From Clostridium sp. CAG:413 (GTDB taxonomy: Bacteria; Bacillota; Clostridia; Oscillospirales; Acutalibacteraceae): a DNA stretch of 28,833 nt. The position numbers and the translations under genes were made by a program. Numbering within the stretch: position 1 is the first letter of the stretch; the number at the start of each line of letters is the position of its first letter. Location: assembly GCA_000431775.1 (NCBI GenBank), contig FR888191.1, positions 1 to 28,833 of the forward strand. The letters are read 5' to 3'. The notes under the pieces were generated by a model. It did not search any database. It had not been told where the DNA came from and worked only from the letters and a program-made list of their open reading frames with translations. This document shows, piece by piece, positions 8,797 through 15,410 of this stretch.

Positions 8797-10170
8797 CGGC
8801 TCAATGAAGCGATAGGGGCTTTCGTTTGGGGGCCGCCGATGCTGGCGGTGTTCCTGCTCACGGGGCTTTATCTCTCGATAAGATCGGGATTTTTTCAGAT
8901 AAGAGGGGTCAAAACGTGGCTCGGCGGCACGGTGCTCTCAAAGCCCGCACCCGCCGAGGACGGCGACGGCTCGGTGAGCCAGAGGGGGGCGCTTTTTTCG
9001 GCGCTCGCCGCCTGCCTCGGCACGGGCAACATAGTCGGCGTTGCGACCGCGATATATTCGGGCGGCGCAGGGTCGATATTTTGGATGTGGATATCCGCCG
9101 TGCTCGGCATGATGACCTGCTGCTGCGAGAATATCCTCGGCGTTCGCTACAGGGTCAGAGCCGCCGACGGCTCGTGGCTCGGCGGGCCTATGCTGTATAT
9201 CGATCGGGGGCTTGGAATGAAAGGCCTCGCCGCCGTATACGCCGTGCTGCTCATCGGCGCTTCGCTCGGCATGGGCAACATGACCCAGGCGAATTCCGTA
9301 GCCTGCGGGCTTGAAACCTTCGGTGTGCCGAAATATATTTGCGCCGCCGTGCTTGCCGCCGTGGTGCTCGCCGCCGCTTCGGGCGGGCTTCGCCGCATAA
9401 GCGCGATATCCGAGAAGCTCATTCCTGTACTTTCGGCGGTGTTCATCCTCGGATGCTTCGCCGTGATCATCGCCAATATCCGCAATTTCGTTCCATGTGT
9501 GAAGCTGATCGTCAGGGAGGCCTTCACCGTCAGAGCAGTGTCGGGATTTGGAATGGCGAAGGCGATGCGCTACGGTATTTCGCGCGGCGTTTTCTCCAAT
9601 GAAGCTGGTCTCGGCAGCAGCGCCATAATCCATTCCTCGGCGCGGTGCGGCAATCCCGCAGAGCAGGGGATGTGGGGCATCCTCGAGGTTTTTATCGACA
9701 CGGTGCTCATGTGCACCGTCACCGCCGCCGCGCTGCTGATGAGTGGGGTATGGCAGAGCGACCCGTCGCTCAACGGCGTTGAATTCTGCTCCGCCGCGTT
9801 CTCAAGCGTTTTCGGCGCCGCGGGCGGATATTTCCTGAGCGGATGCATCAGCCTCTTTGCCCTTGCCACCCTTGTGGCTTGGTCGTATTACGGCAGCAGG
9901 GGGGCGGCGTATCTTTTCGGCGAAAAGAGCGTTAAAATTTACAATATCCTCTATGCCGCTGCGGCGGCTGCGGGCTGCGTGCTGCGACTCGAGAGCGTCT
10001 GGAGCGTGTCCGACACGCTCAACGGGCTTATGGCGGTGCCGAATCTCTTTGCGCTGCTGCTGCTCTCGGGCGAAGCGATAAAACTGCTGAAGGACGGTAA
10101 AAAGAATTATGGGATTCACTCAAAAGGAGCTGGACTCTCTCATCGCCGTGATGAAAGAGCGGGCGGATGA
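8788..10170 (+). CDS. AGCS-family amino acid:sodium symporter (alanine/glycine type)
   Basis: A 460-residue membrane protein of the alanine or glycine:cation symporter family, which imports small neutral amino acids with Na+. Recognisable family blocks are SALAACLGTGNIVGVATAI near residues 71-89, AGSIFWMWISAVLGM next to it, GPMLYIDRGLG near 138, GASLGMGNMTQANS near 157-170, and SRGVFSNEAGLGSSAIIHS near 265-283, the most diagnostic segment. About 10-11 hydrophobic helices can be seen. The ATG at 8788 follows GAGGTGA by eight bases, but that site is inside the hairpin described separately, so translation may be controlled. The last 62 bases overlap the start of the AlkD-like gene in another frame. 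The poorly conserved tail after residue 440 might therefore be non-essential or the overlap a start-site ambiguity. Confidence 0.9.
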   Translation: MFFRLNEAIGAFVWGPPMLAVFLLTGLYLSIRSGFFQIRGVKTWLGGTVLSKPAPAEDGDGSVSQRGALFSALAACLGTGNIVGVATAIYSGGAGSIFWMWISAVLGMMTCCCENILGVRYRVRAADGSWLGGPMLYIDRGLGMKGLAAVYAVLLIGASLGMGNMTQANSVACGLETFGVPKYICAAVLAAVVLAAASGGLRRISAISEKLIPVLSAVFILGCFAVIIANIRNFVPCVKLIVREAFTVRAVSGFGMAKAMRYGISRGVFSNEAGLGSSAIIHSSARCGNPAEQGMWGILEVFIDTVLMCTVTAAALLMSGVWQSDPSLNGVEFCSAAFSSVFGAAGGYFLSGCISLFALATLVAWSYYGSRGAAYLFGEKSVKIYNILYAAAAAAGCVLRLESVWSVSDTLNGLMAVPNLFALLLLSGEAIKLLKDGKKNYGIHSKGAGLSHRRDERAGG

Positions 10171-10822
10171 AAAATATAAGAAATTCAACGACAGCTTAAT
10201 TCCCGGGCTGAACGAAACATCTATCGGTCTGCGTGTGCCCGCCGTCAGAGAGCTGGCGAAGGGGATAACGCGGAGCGATTGGAGGGGCTTTCTTGCCCTG
10301 ACGGGCGGCAGCGATATCTATGAGATAAGGCTGCTGCGGGGCATGGTCATCGGCGGGGCAAAATGCTCTCTCGACGAGCGGCTCTCGCTGCTTGCCGACT
10401 TTATCCCCGAGATAGACAACTGGGCAGTGTGCGACGGCACGGTCGGGGAGCTGAAATGCTTCGCAAAGGATAAGGACAGAGCCTTTGAATTCGCCGTGTC
10501 CTGTCTTAATTCGCCGAATGAGTACGAGGTGCGCTTCGGCTGCGTTGTGATGCTGCGGTGGCTTATCGACAGCGAGCATATCGCCGATATCCTGCGGCTT
10601 TACGACTCCGTGCGCCACGACGGCTACTATGTCAAAATGGCTGTCGCATGGGGAATATCAATGTGCTTTGTTAAATTCAGAGAAGAGACCCTTGCCTACC
10701 TCTGCCGCTGCTCGCTTGATGATTTCACGTTCAATAAATCGATTCAGAAGATGACAGAATCCTATCAGGTCTGCTCCGAGGATAAGGAAATGCTCAGGGC
10801 GATGAAAAGAAAATGCCGCTGA
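10109..10822 (+). CDS. DNA alkylation repair protein, AlkD-like
   Basis: A 237-residue all-helical HEAT-like repeat protein of the AlkD family. Members excise positively charged N3- and N7-alkylated purines without flipping the base. The family N-terminal block is visible as SLIPGLNETSIGLRVPAVRELAKGI (residues 29-53), followed by YEIRLLRGMVIG and EIDNWAVCDGTVGEL. Trp105 and Asp109 have the same four-residue spacing as Trp109 and the catalytic Asp113 of Bacillus cereus AlkD, and Trp181 (VAWGIS) fits AlkD Trp187. The start is ATG 10109, within the symporter gene; ATG 10151 is the alternative and would leave a 20-base overlap and a protein of 223 residues. The stop codon lies within the left arm of a strong terminator. 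Confidence 0.85.
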   Translation: MGFTQKELDSLIAVMKERADEKYKKFNDSLIPGLNETSIGLRVPAVRELAKGITRSDWRGFLALTGGSDIYEIRLLRGMVIGGAKCSLDERLSLLADFIPEIDNWAVCDGTVGELKCFAKDKDRAFEFAVSCLNSPNEYEVRFGCVVMLRWLIDSEHIADILRLYDSVRHDGYYVKMAVAWGISMCFVKFREETLAYLCRCSLDDFTFNKSIQKMTESYQVCSEDKEMLRAMKRKCR

Positions 10823-10918
10823 TTTTTCTCAGCGGCAATTTTCAATTACGGAAACGCTGCGGTCAACAGGATATCCTTGGCTTCGCAGCTTCAAAGGAGG
10901 AGCCGCCGTCAGCCGTTT
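10808..10918 (-). ncRNA. Candidate small RNA of about 110 nt, family not recognised
   Basis: On the minus strand an extended -10 (TGCTATAAT at 10925-10933) is followed about 110 bases later by the perfect terminator at 10814-10837. No good ribosome site plus open reading frame lies between. The RNA could fold: GCTGCG pairs with CGCAGC, extended by GAA/TTTC with a two-base bulge, inside an ACGG/CCGT helix. The enclosed loop contains the self-complementary AGGATATCCT. I compared it by memory with SRP RNA, 6S and tmRNA signatures and found no match. No well-placed -35 is seen (TTGACG lies 14 or 22 bases away), so this is only a candidate. Confidence 0.35.
10814..10841. terminator. Bidirectional intrinsic terminator
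   Basis: TGCCGCTGA at 10814-10822 pairs perfectly with TCAGCGGCA at 10829-10837 around a six-base loop. The plus strand continues ATTTTC and the minus strand ATTTTCTTTTC. The left arm includes the alkD-like stop codon. It can end that gene and also a transcript coming from the right (candidate sRNA). Confidence 0.8.
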
Positions 10919-10924
10919 TTTCGA

Positions 10925-10933
10925 ATTATAGCA
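10925..10933 (-). promoter_or_regulatory. Extended -10 promoter element for the candidate sRNA
   Basis: TGCTATAAT on the minus strand is a perfect extended -10. The two TTGACG hexamers upstream are at 14 and 22 bases, neither at the optimum of 17, so activity would depend on the TG motif. Confidence 0.4.
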
Positions 10934-11001
10934 TCATCTGCCGCCGTCAAATCGTCAAGCACGCCCTCGACAGCGCAAAAAAGCGCAAAATTTACAATAT
11001 G

Positions 11002-11031
11002 TTAACCGATTATCGAAAAAAATAATATAAA
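11002..11031 (+). promoter_or_regulatory. Probable promoter of the DUF5685 operon
   Basis: TTAACC, 18 bases, TATAAA, in an A/T-rich stretch about 33 bases before the translation start. The -35 is a moderate match. Confidence 0.45.
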
Positions 11032-11064
11032 ATATAACAGAATACAATTCTCGGAGTGTTTTAT

Positions 11065-11958
11065 TTGCTCGGATATGTCAGGGCATTCAAGCCCGAAATG
11101 AAAGTGAAGGATTACGAGCTGTACCGCGGCGTTTACTGCTCGCTCTGCCGTGTGCTCGGCAGGGAATATTCGCCGCTCGCTCAGCTTTTTTTGAGCTATG
11201 ATTTTGCTTTCGCCGCTTTGCTGCGCTTATCCGTCGCCGAGGGCGGCTGCCGCTTCGCTCAGAAGCGCTGCCCATATAATCCGGCGAAAAAGTGCATGAT
11301 CTGCGGCGGCAGGAGCGAGATAGAGCTGTGCGCCCATGCGCTCATCATCACCGTTTATTATAAACTGCTCGACGACCTGCACGACAGGGGAGCGCTGCAC
11401 AAGCTCGTCGCCGCGCTGCTTTACCCTGCGGTCAGCCTGATGCACCGCAAGGCGGCAAGGCTTGCGCCGGAGGCGGAGAGGGCGATAGGCGGCGCGATGA
11501 AAGAGCAGGCGGCTGCGGAGAATGACCCCGAGTGCGGGCTTGACAGAGCCGCAGACCCCACAGCAAAGGCGCTCGGCGAGCTTTTTGCCCTCGGATTTGA
11601 GGGCGAGAGAGCCGAGGCTCTTAAACGGCTCGGCTACATGACGGGCAGATTTGTCTATATTCTCGACGCTGCGGACGACCTCGACGGCGACACCAAAGAC
11701 GGCGGCTTCAACCCATTTAAGCGTGAGAAGCCCGAGCTTAAAACCGAGCAGGGGCGCGGGGAGTTTGCCGCGAGAGCCGAGGGGGCATTGAATCTGACCC
11801 AGGCTCAGGCAATAGAGGCGCTTGAAGCGGTCAAGCCGAACCGCTTCGGCGATATACTTGAAAATATAGTTTTCGACGGCTTTACCGCCGCCGCAAGGGG
11901 AGTGACGGCAAAATATATGCCGCCCGTACCCCGCAAAAGAGATTACACAGTTGATTGA
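11065..11958 (+). CDS. DUF5685 family protein
   Basis: A 297-residue, mostly helical protein that I recognise as a DUF5685 member by its opening (LGYVRAFKPEMKVKDYELYRGVYCSLCRVLG). Its function is not known. It has no signal peptide and no clear membrane helix. Cysteines 25, 28, 62, 69, 77, 80 and 89 form CxxC-like pairs (YCSLC, KCMIC) that could bind a metal. Two Asp-rich motifs, LLDDLHDRG (Asp103, 104, 107) and ILDAADDLDGD (Asp201, 204, 205, 209), are spaced as in class I isoprenoid synthases. I chose TTG 11065 because GGAG lies eight bases upstream and it gives the usual family N-terminus; GTG 11056 is within that ribosome site. It is the first gene of a three-gene operon, 11 bases before the J-domain-like gene. 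Confidence 0.75.
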   Translation: MLGYVRAFKPEMKVKDYELYRGVYCSLCRVLGREYSPLAQLFLSYDFAFAALLRLSVAEGGCRFAQKRCPYNPAKKCMICGGRSEIELCAHALIITVYYKLLDDLHDRGALHKLVAALLYPAVSLMHRKAARLAPEAERAIGGAMKEQAAAENDPECGLDRAADPTAKALGELFALGFEGERAEALKRLGYMTGRFVYILDAADDLDGDTKDGGFNPFKREKPELKTEQGRGEFAARAEGALNLTQAQAIEALEAVKPNRFGDILENIVFDGFTAAARGVTAKYMPPVPRKRDYTVD

Positions 11959-11969
11959 GGTGTGGTTAC

Positions 11970-12548
11970 ATGAGAGATCCATATGAAATACTCGGCGTGC
12001 CGAGAGGCTCGGGAATGGACAGGGTCAACGCCGCCTACAGGGAGCTTGCAAGGAAGTATCAGGACTCCGACCCGAAGAAAATGGACGAGATAAACGCCGC
12101 CTACGACGCAATAGCCATGGATTCCCCGAGCACGGGCGGCTATTCCTCGGCGGGCAGCTCTTATACCTATGCCGGCACGGCCGATTACTCCGATATCAGA
12201 GCCAAGATCAACGCCAACAGGCTCGAGGACGCTCAGGTGCTCCTCGACGGCATACCCGAGAGCGTGCGCGACGCGCAGTGGTATTACCTCAAGGGCACCA
12301 TTCAGCAGAAAAGGGGCTGGCTTGAGGAGGCGGCAAATAATTTCGGCAGAGCCTGCGACATGGATCCGACCAACAACACCTACAAAATGGCGTTCAACAA
12401 GGTCAACCAGGCTCGCTCCGGCGGCTACAGAGCCGAGAGACGTAAGGATAGCGACAGAGGCTGCTCCGCCTGCGATATCTGCTCGGGGCTGATGTGCGCC
12501 GACTGCTGCTGTGAATGCTTCGGCGGGGATCTCATCCCCTGCTGCTGA
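11970..12548 (+). CDS. J-domain-like protein with cysteine-rich C-terminus
   Basis: A 192-residue protein in three parts. Residues 1-50 resemble a short J domain (DPYEILGVPRGSGMDRVNAAYRELARKY ... MDEINAAYDAI), but the HPD tripeptide needed to stimulate DnaK is replaced by Gln31-Asp32-Ser33. Residues 72-148 form a TPR-like helical pair (DAQWYYLKGTIQQKRGWLEEAANNFGRACDMDP). The last 28 residues contain ten cysteines (165, 168, 171, 176, 179, 180, 181, 183, 191, 192), suggesting metal binding, lipidation or a redox role. The ATG at 11970 follows GAGGTG by seven bases. The reading frame is open slightly upstream from a TTG, but that lies before the ribosome site. It is between DUF5685 and a membrane protein in one operon. 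Confidence 0.8.
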   Translation: MRDPYEILGVPRGSGMDRVNAAYRELARKYQDSDPKKMDEINAAYDAIAMDSPSTGGYSSAGSSYTYAGTADYSDIRAKINANRLEDAQVLLDGIPESVRDAQWYYLKGTIQQKRGWLEEAANNFGRACDMDPTNNTYKMAFNKVNQARSGGYRAERRKDSDRGCSACDICSGLMCADCCCECFGGDLIPCC

Positions 12549-12562
12549 AAGGATTGAATTAA

Positions 12563-13096
12563 TTGAAACAAAGCTCAAAATGTGCCTTGGGCGGCATAGT
12601 CTCCGCCCTCTCGCTGGTGCTGATGATATCCGTCGCGGTCATACCGTTCCTGACCTATGCGCTGCCTGCGGCGGCGGGAATGCTGATAGTATTTATGGTC
12701 ATCGAGACGGATAAGAAGTGGGCGTTCGGCGTTTATGCCGCCGTTGCGATACTCGGCGTGCTGCTCGTGCCCGACAAAGAGGTGGCGGTGATGTACCTCG
12801 CCTTCTTCGGCTATTATCCGATACTCAAGGCCGTCATGGAGTCAAAGCTGCGCCCCGTGCTCTGCTGGGTGCTGAAGATAGGCTCGTTCCTGCTCACAAT
12901 GGTGGCCTCATACTTCCTGATGATAAAGCTCATGGGCGTTACGATAGATGAGATAGACGAGTTCGGCGTGATGGCGATACCTGTGCTGCTCGGCCTCGGT
13001 ACATTCGCTTTTGTGCTCTATGACATTGCGCTCTCGAAGCTCGTCACGCTTTATATGCTCAAATGGCGGAAGTATTTTAAAAGATATTTTAAATAA
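12563..13096 (+). CDS. Conserved small membrane protein of unknown function
   Basis: A 177-residue integral membrane protein with about six hydrophobic segments (roughly residues 7-29, 32-48, 53-69, 74-91, 98-122 and 135-160) and a basic C-terminus (KWRKYFKRYFK). The look is vaguely that of ECF-transporter S components or other six-helix proteins, but I recognise no diagnostic motif and assign no function. The start codon is TTG with AAAGGA about nine bases upstream, 14 bases after the stop of the J-domain-like gene, so it is the third gene of the DUF5685 operon. No convincing terminator follows; the next promoter begins four bases after the stop codon. Confidence 0.75.
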   Translation: MKQSSKCALGGIVSALSLVLMISVAVIPFLTYALPAAAGMLIVFMVIETDKKWAFGVYAAVAILGVLLVPDKEVAVMYLAFFGYYPILKAVMESKLRPVLCWVLKIGSFLLTMVASYFLMIKLMGVTIDEIDEFGVMAIPVLLGLGTFAFVLYDIALSKLVTLYMLKWRKYFKRYFK

Positions 13097-13099
13097 CCG

Positions 13100-13127
13100 T
13101 TGATTTTTTTTCGAATATTTATATAAT
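13100..13127 (+). promoter_or_regulatory. Promoter of the GH109-like/kinase/GH4 operon
   Basis: TTGATT, 16 bases, TATAAT, about 32 bases before the ATG at 13160, in a very A/T-rich gap. Confidence 0.6.
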
Positions 13128-13159
13128 TAAATTATAACACCTTTGGGGAGGGAACTCTG

Positions 13160-14422
13160 ATGAAAGATACAGTTAATATAGGCGTTATCGGTATCAGCGG
13201 CAGGGGCAGCAGCCAGCTTCGCGAGCTGCTCAACTGCGATGGTGTGTGCGTACCCGCGGTCTGCGATATATATCAGGACAGAGCCGAAAGGGGCGCCGAG
13301 ATAGTCAAGGAGGCCACCGGCGAGACCGCTGATTGGTATCTCGATTATAAAGAATTGCTTGCAAGGGACGACCTTGACGCTATCATGTGCTGCACCACAT
13401 GGATAACCCATTCCCGCATTGCCGTAGACGCAATGAGAGCGGGCAAGCACGTTGCCATGGAGGTCGGCGGCGCGGCGAGCATAGAGGAATGCTGGCAGCT
13501 TGTCAGGGCAAGCGAGGAGACCGGCAAATTCTGTATGCTGCTTGAGAACTGCTGCTACGACAGGAACGAAATGGCTATCTTCAATATGGTCAAGCAGGGC
13601 ATCTTCGGTGAGCTTATCCATATGCAGGGCGGCTATCAGCATGATCTGCGCGACGAGATAAGCCTCGGCAGAGAGAATCGCCACGGCAGGCTCTTTAACT
13701 TCCAGCACCGCAACGGCGAGCTTTACCCCACGCATCAGCTCGGCCCCATCTCCAAGGTCCTCGGTATCAACAGGGGCAACCGCTACATATCGCTCAGCTC
13801 CTTTGCGACGAAGTCCAGAGGGCTTAACGAGTGGATAAAGAAAAATAAGGGCGAGGATTACGACATTGCGGATTACGCCTTCAACGAGGGCGACGTCGTG
13901 ACCACCGTGATCAAGTGCGCCGACGGCGAGACCGTAGTGCTCACCCATGACTGCTCGCTCCCCAGACCCTATTCAAGGGGCTACCGTGTGCAGGGCACCA
14001 AGGGCATCTATATGGAGGATGGCGGCGTTATCTACCTTGAGGGGCAGACTGTAGACGACCCCAACCACTGGACGCACAGTTGGAATGACGCGGCTCCCTA
14101 CATAGACAAATATGAGCACCCGCTCTGGAAAAAATATAAGGTCGACGGCGTTCACGCAGGCGGCCACGGCGGCATGGATTACCTTGTGCTCAGTGCCTTT
14201 GCCGAGAGCGTGAGAATGGACGCTAAGCCGCCCATCGACGTTTACGACACCGCCACATGGATGGCAGTTACCGCTCTCTCCGAGCAGTCGATAGCTATCG
14301 GCGGCGCTCCCGTGCCGTTCCCGGATTTCACCAACGGTATGTGGATAGACAGAGAGCCTTACAGACGAGGCACCTTCTGCCTTGACGAGGTCTGCACCGA
14401 TTATTTTGATGAGGAAGAATAA
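13160..14422 (+). CDS. Gfo/Idh/MocA family protein, GH109-like
   Basis: A 420-residue NAD(P)-dependent protein. The N-terminal Rossmann domain has GVIGISGRGSSQLREL at residues 8-23 and the usual GKHVAMEVGGA block near 95-105. The second domain carries NCCYDRNEMAIFNMVKQGIFGELIHMQGGYQHDLR and HRNGELYPTHQLGPI (183-197), which look like glycoside hydrolase family 109 (alpha-N-acetylgalactosaminidase) rather than ordinary sugar dehydrogenases. Tyr189 and His192 have the spacing of the Tyr and His that I recall as active-site residues in the Elizabethkingia enzyme. GH109 enzymes use a transient NAD oxidation-elimination mechanism. No signal peptide is seen, so it should be cytoplasmic. It starts an operon with a sugar kinase and a GH4 enzyme. 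A plain oxidoreductase role is the alternative. Ribosome site GGGGAGGG. Confidence 0.8.
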   Translation: MKDTVNIGVIGISGRGSSQLRELLNCDGVCVPAVCDIYQDRAERGAEIVKEATGETADWYLDYKELLARDDLDAIMCCTTWITHSRIAVDAMRAGKHVAMEVGGAASIEECWQLVRASEETGKFCMLLENCCYDRNEMAIFNMVKQGIFGELIHMQGGYQHDLRDEISLGRENRHGRLFNFQHRNGELYPTHQLGPISKVLGINRGNRYISLSSFATKSRGLNEWIKKNKGEDYDIADYAFNEGDVVTTVIKCADGETVVLTHDCSLPRPYSRGYRVQGTKGIYMEDGGVIYLEGQTVDDPNHWTHSWNDAAPYIDKYEHPLWKKYKVDGVHAGGHGGMDYLVLSAFAESVRMDAKPPIDVYDTATWMAVTALSEQSIAIGGAPVPFPDFTNGMWIDREPYRRGTFCLDEVCTDYFDEEE

Positions 14423-14432
14423 GGAGTATTTG

Positions 14433-15374
14433 ATGAAATATTACATAGGCGTTGACGGCGGCGGTACCAAGACCGCATTCGCCCTTTTTAATGAGAATAA
14501 AGAAATGCTTGAGTATATCGAAGGCCCCGGCAGCAACCACGAGAATCTCGAAAGCTCGTTTGACGGCGCAAGCGATATCATAATCGAGGGGCTGAATTCC
14601 CTCTGCGCCAAGGCGGGTATCGCGCTCGGCGACGTGAGCTTCACGCTCATGGGTCTTGCGGGCATCGACCACGAGTATCAGTATGACGCGATGTGCGAGC
14701 AGCTCCGCATAAAGGGGCTTCGCAATTTTGAGGTCTTTAACGACGGCTTCATCGTAGTCAAGGCGGGCAGCGAGAGCGGCTGCGCCATCGGCTACAACTG
14801 CGGCACGGGCGTGTGCTGCAACGGCATTGACGCCGACGGCAACCGCCTCCAGCTTGCGGGTCTCGGCAGATTCTCGGGCGATATCTCGGGCGGAGTCGAT
14901 ATAGCGATAAAGGCGTTCGAGCTTGTTTATAACGAGCTTTTCCTCGGGCTTGAAAAAACTCTTATCACCGATATAATCCGTGAACGTCTCGGCTTCACCG
15001 GCAGGGAGAAGTTCCTCGCTTTCATCGAGAAGATGGAGGGCGAGAATGCGGGCGAATACATAAGAGAATTCGTCGGCAGCTTCTTTGAGGCGGCCAAGAG
15101 GGGCGACAAGCCCGCCCTCGCATACTGCGAAAAAATGGCTCAGAGGGGTGCGGAGCTTATAGCCGCTCTCTCACATGAGCTTGATTTCCCCGGCGATGAG
15201 ATAGAGGTCGTGCTCTCCGGCTCGATCAACGTCAAGCTCGACAACAAGGCATATATTGATATGCTTCTCTCCAAGGCGGAGGCTCTCAGCGGCAAGAAGC
15301 TGAGATTCATCAAGCTCAAGGCGCAGCCCGTTATCGGCTGCATCAATTGGATAATGCAGGATTATGCAAAATAA
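14433..15374 (+). CDS. BadF/BadG-type sugar kinase (N-acetylglucosamine kinase-like)
   Basis: A 313-residue ASKHA-fold ATPase of the BadF/BadG/BcrA/BcrD group. Phosphate-1 motif VDGGGTKTAFALF (residues 7-19), LMGLAGIDHEY in the middle of the first domain, phosphate-2-like NCGTGVCCNG, and the adenosine-site stretch VVLSGSINVKL are visible. Members next to glycosidases are usually kinases for N-acetylglucosamine or related sugars or disaccharides. The start is ATG 14433, preceded by AAGGAG by six bases; the frame is open upstream within the previous gene, but that part is not kinase-like. It lies ten bases after the GH109-like gene and 36 bases before GH4, so a single operon is likely. The true sugar is unknown. 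Confidence 0.85.
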   Translation: MKYYIGVDGGGTKTAFALFNENKEMLEYIEGPGSNHENLESSFDGASDIIIEGLNSLCAKAGIALGDVSFTLMGLAGIDHEYQYDAMCEQLRIKGLRNFEVFNDGFIVVKAGSESGCAIGYNCGTGVCCNGIDADGNRLQLAGLGRFSGDISGGVDIAIKAFELVYNELFLGLEKTLITDIIRERLGFTGREKFLAFIEKMEGENAGEYIREFVGSFFEAAKRGDKPALAYCEKMAQRGAELIAALSHELDFPGDEIEVVLSGSINVKLDNKAYIDMLLSKAEALSGKKLRFIKLKAQPVIGCINWIMQDYAK

Positions 15375-15410
15375 GGCAACAATATCTCAATATAAAGGAG
15401 TAAATATAAT

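Noticed and set aside
10813..11025. A 70-codon open frame on the plus strand in the gap after the AlkD-like gene.
   Set aside because: It overlaps the terminator, has no ribosome site and no recognisable protein features; the gap is better explained by regulatory and RNA signals.
13160..14422. Reading the GH109-like gene as a simple inositol or glucose dehydrogenase.
   Set aside because: Kept only as an alternative: the YPTHQLGP and QGGYQHDLR blocks resemble GH109 more than the usual EKP-type dehydrogenases, and the expected EKP triad is replaced by MEVGG.
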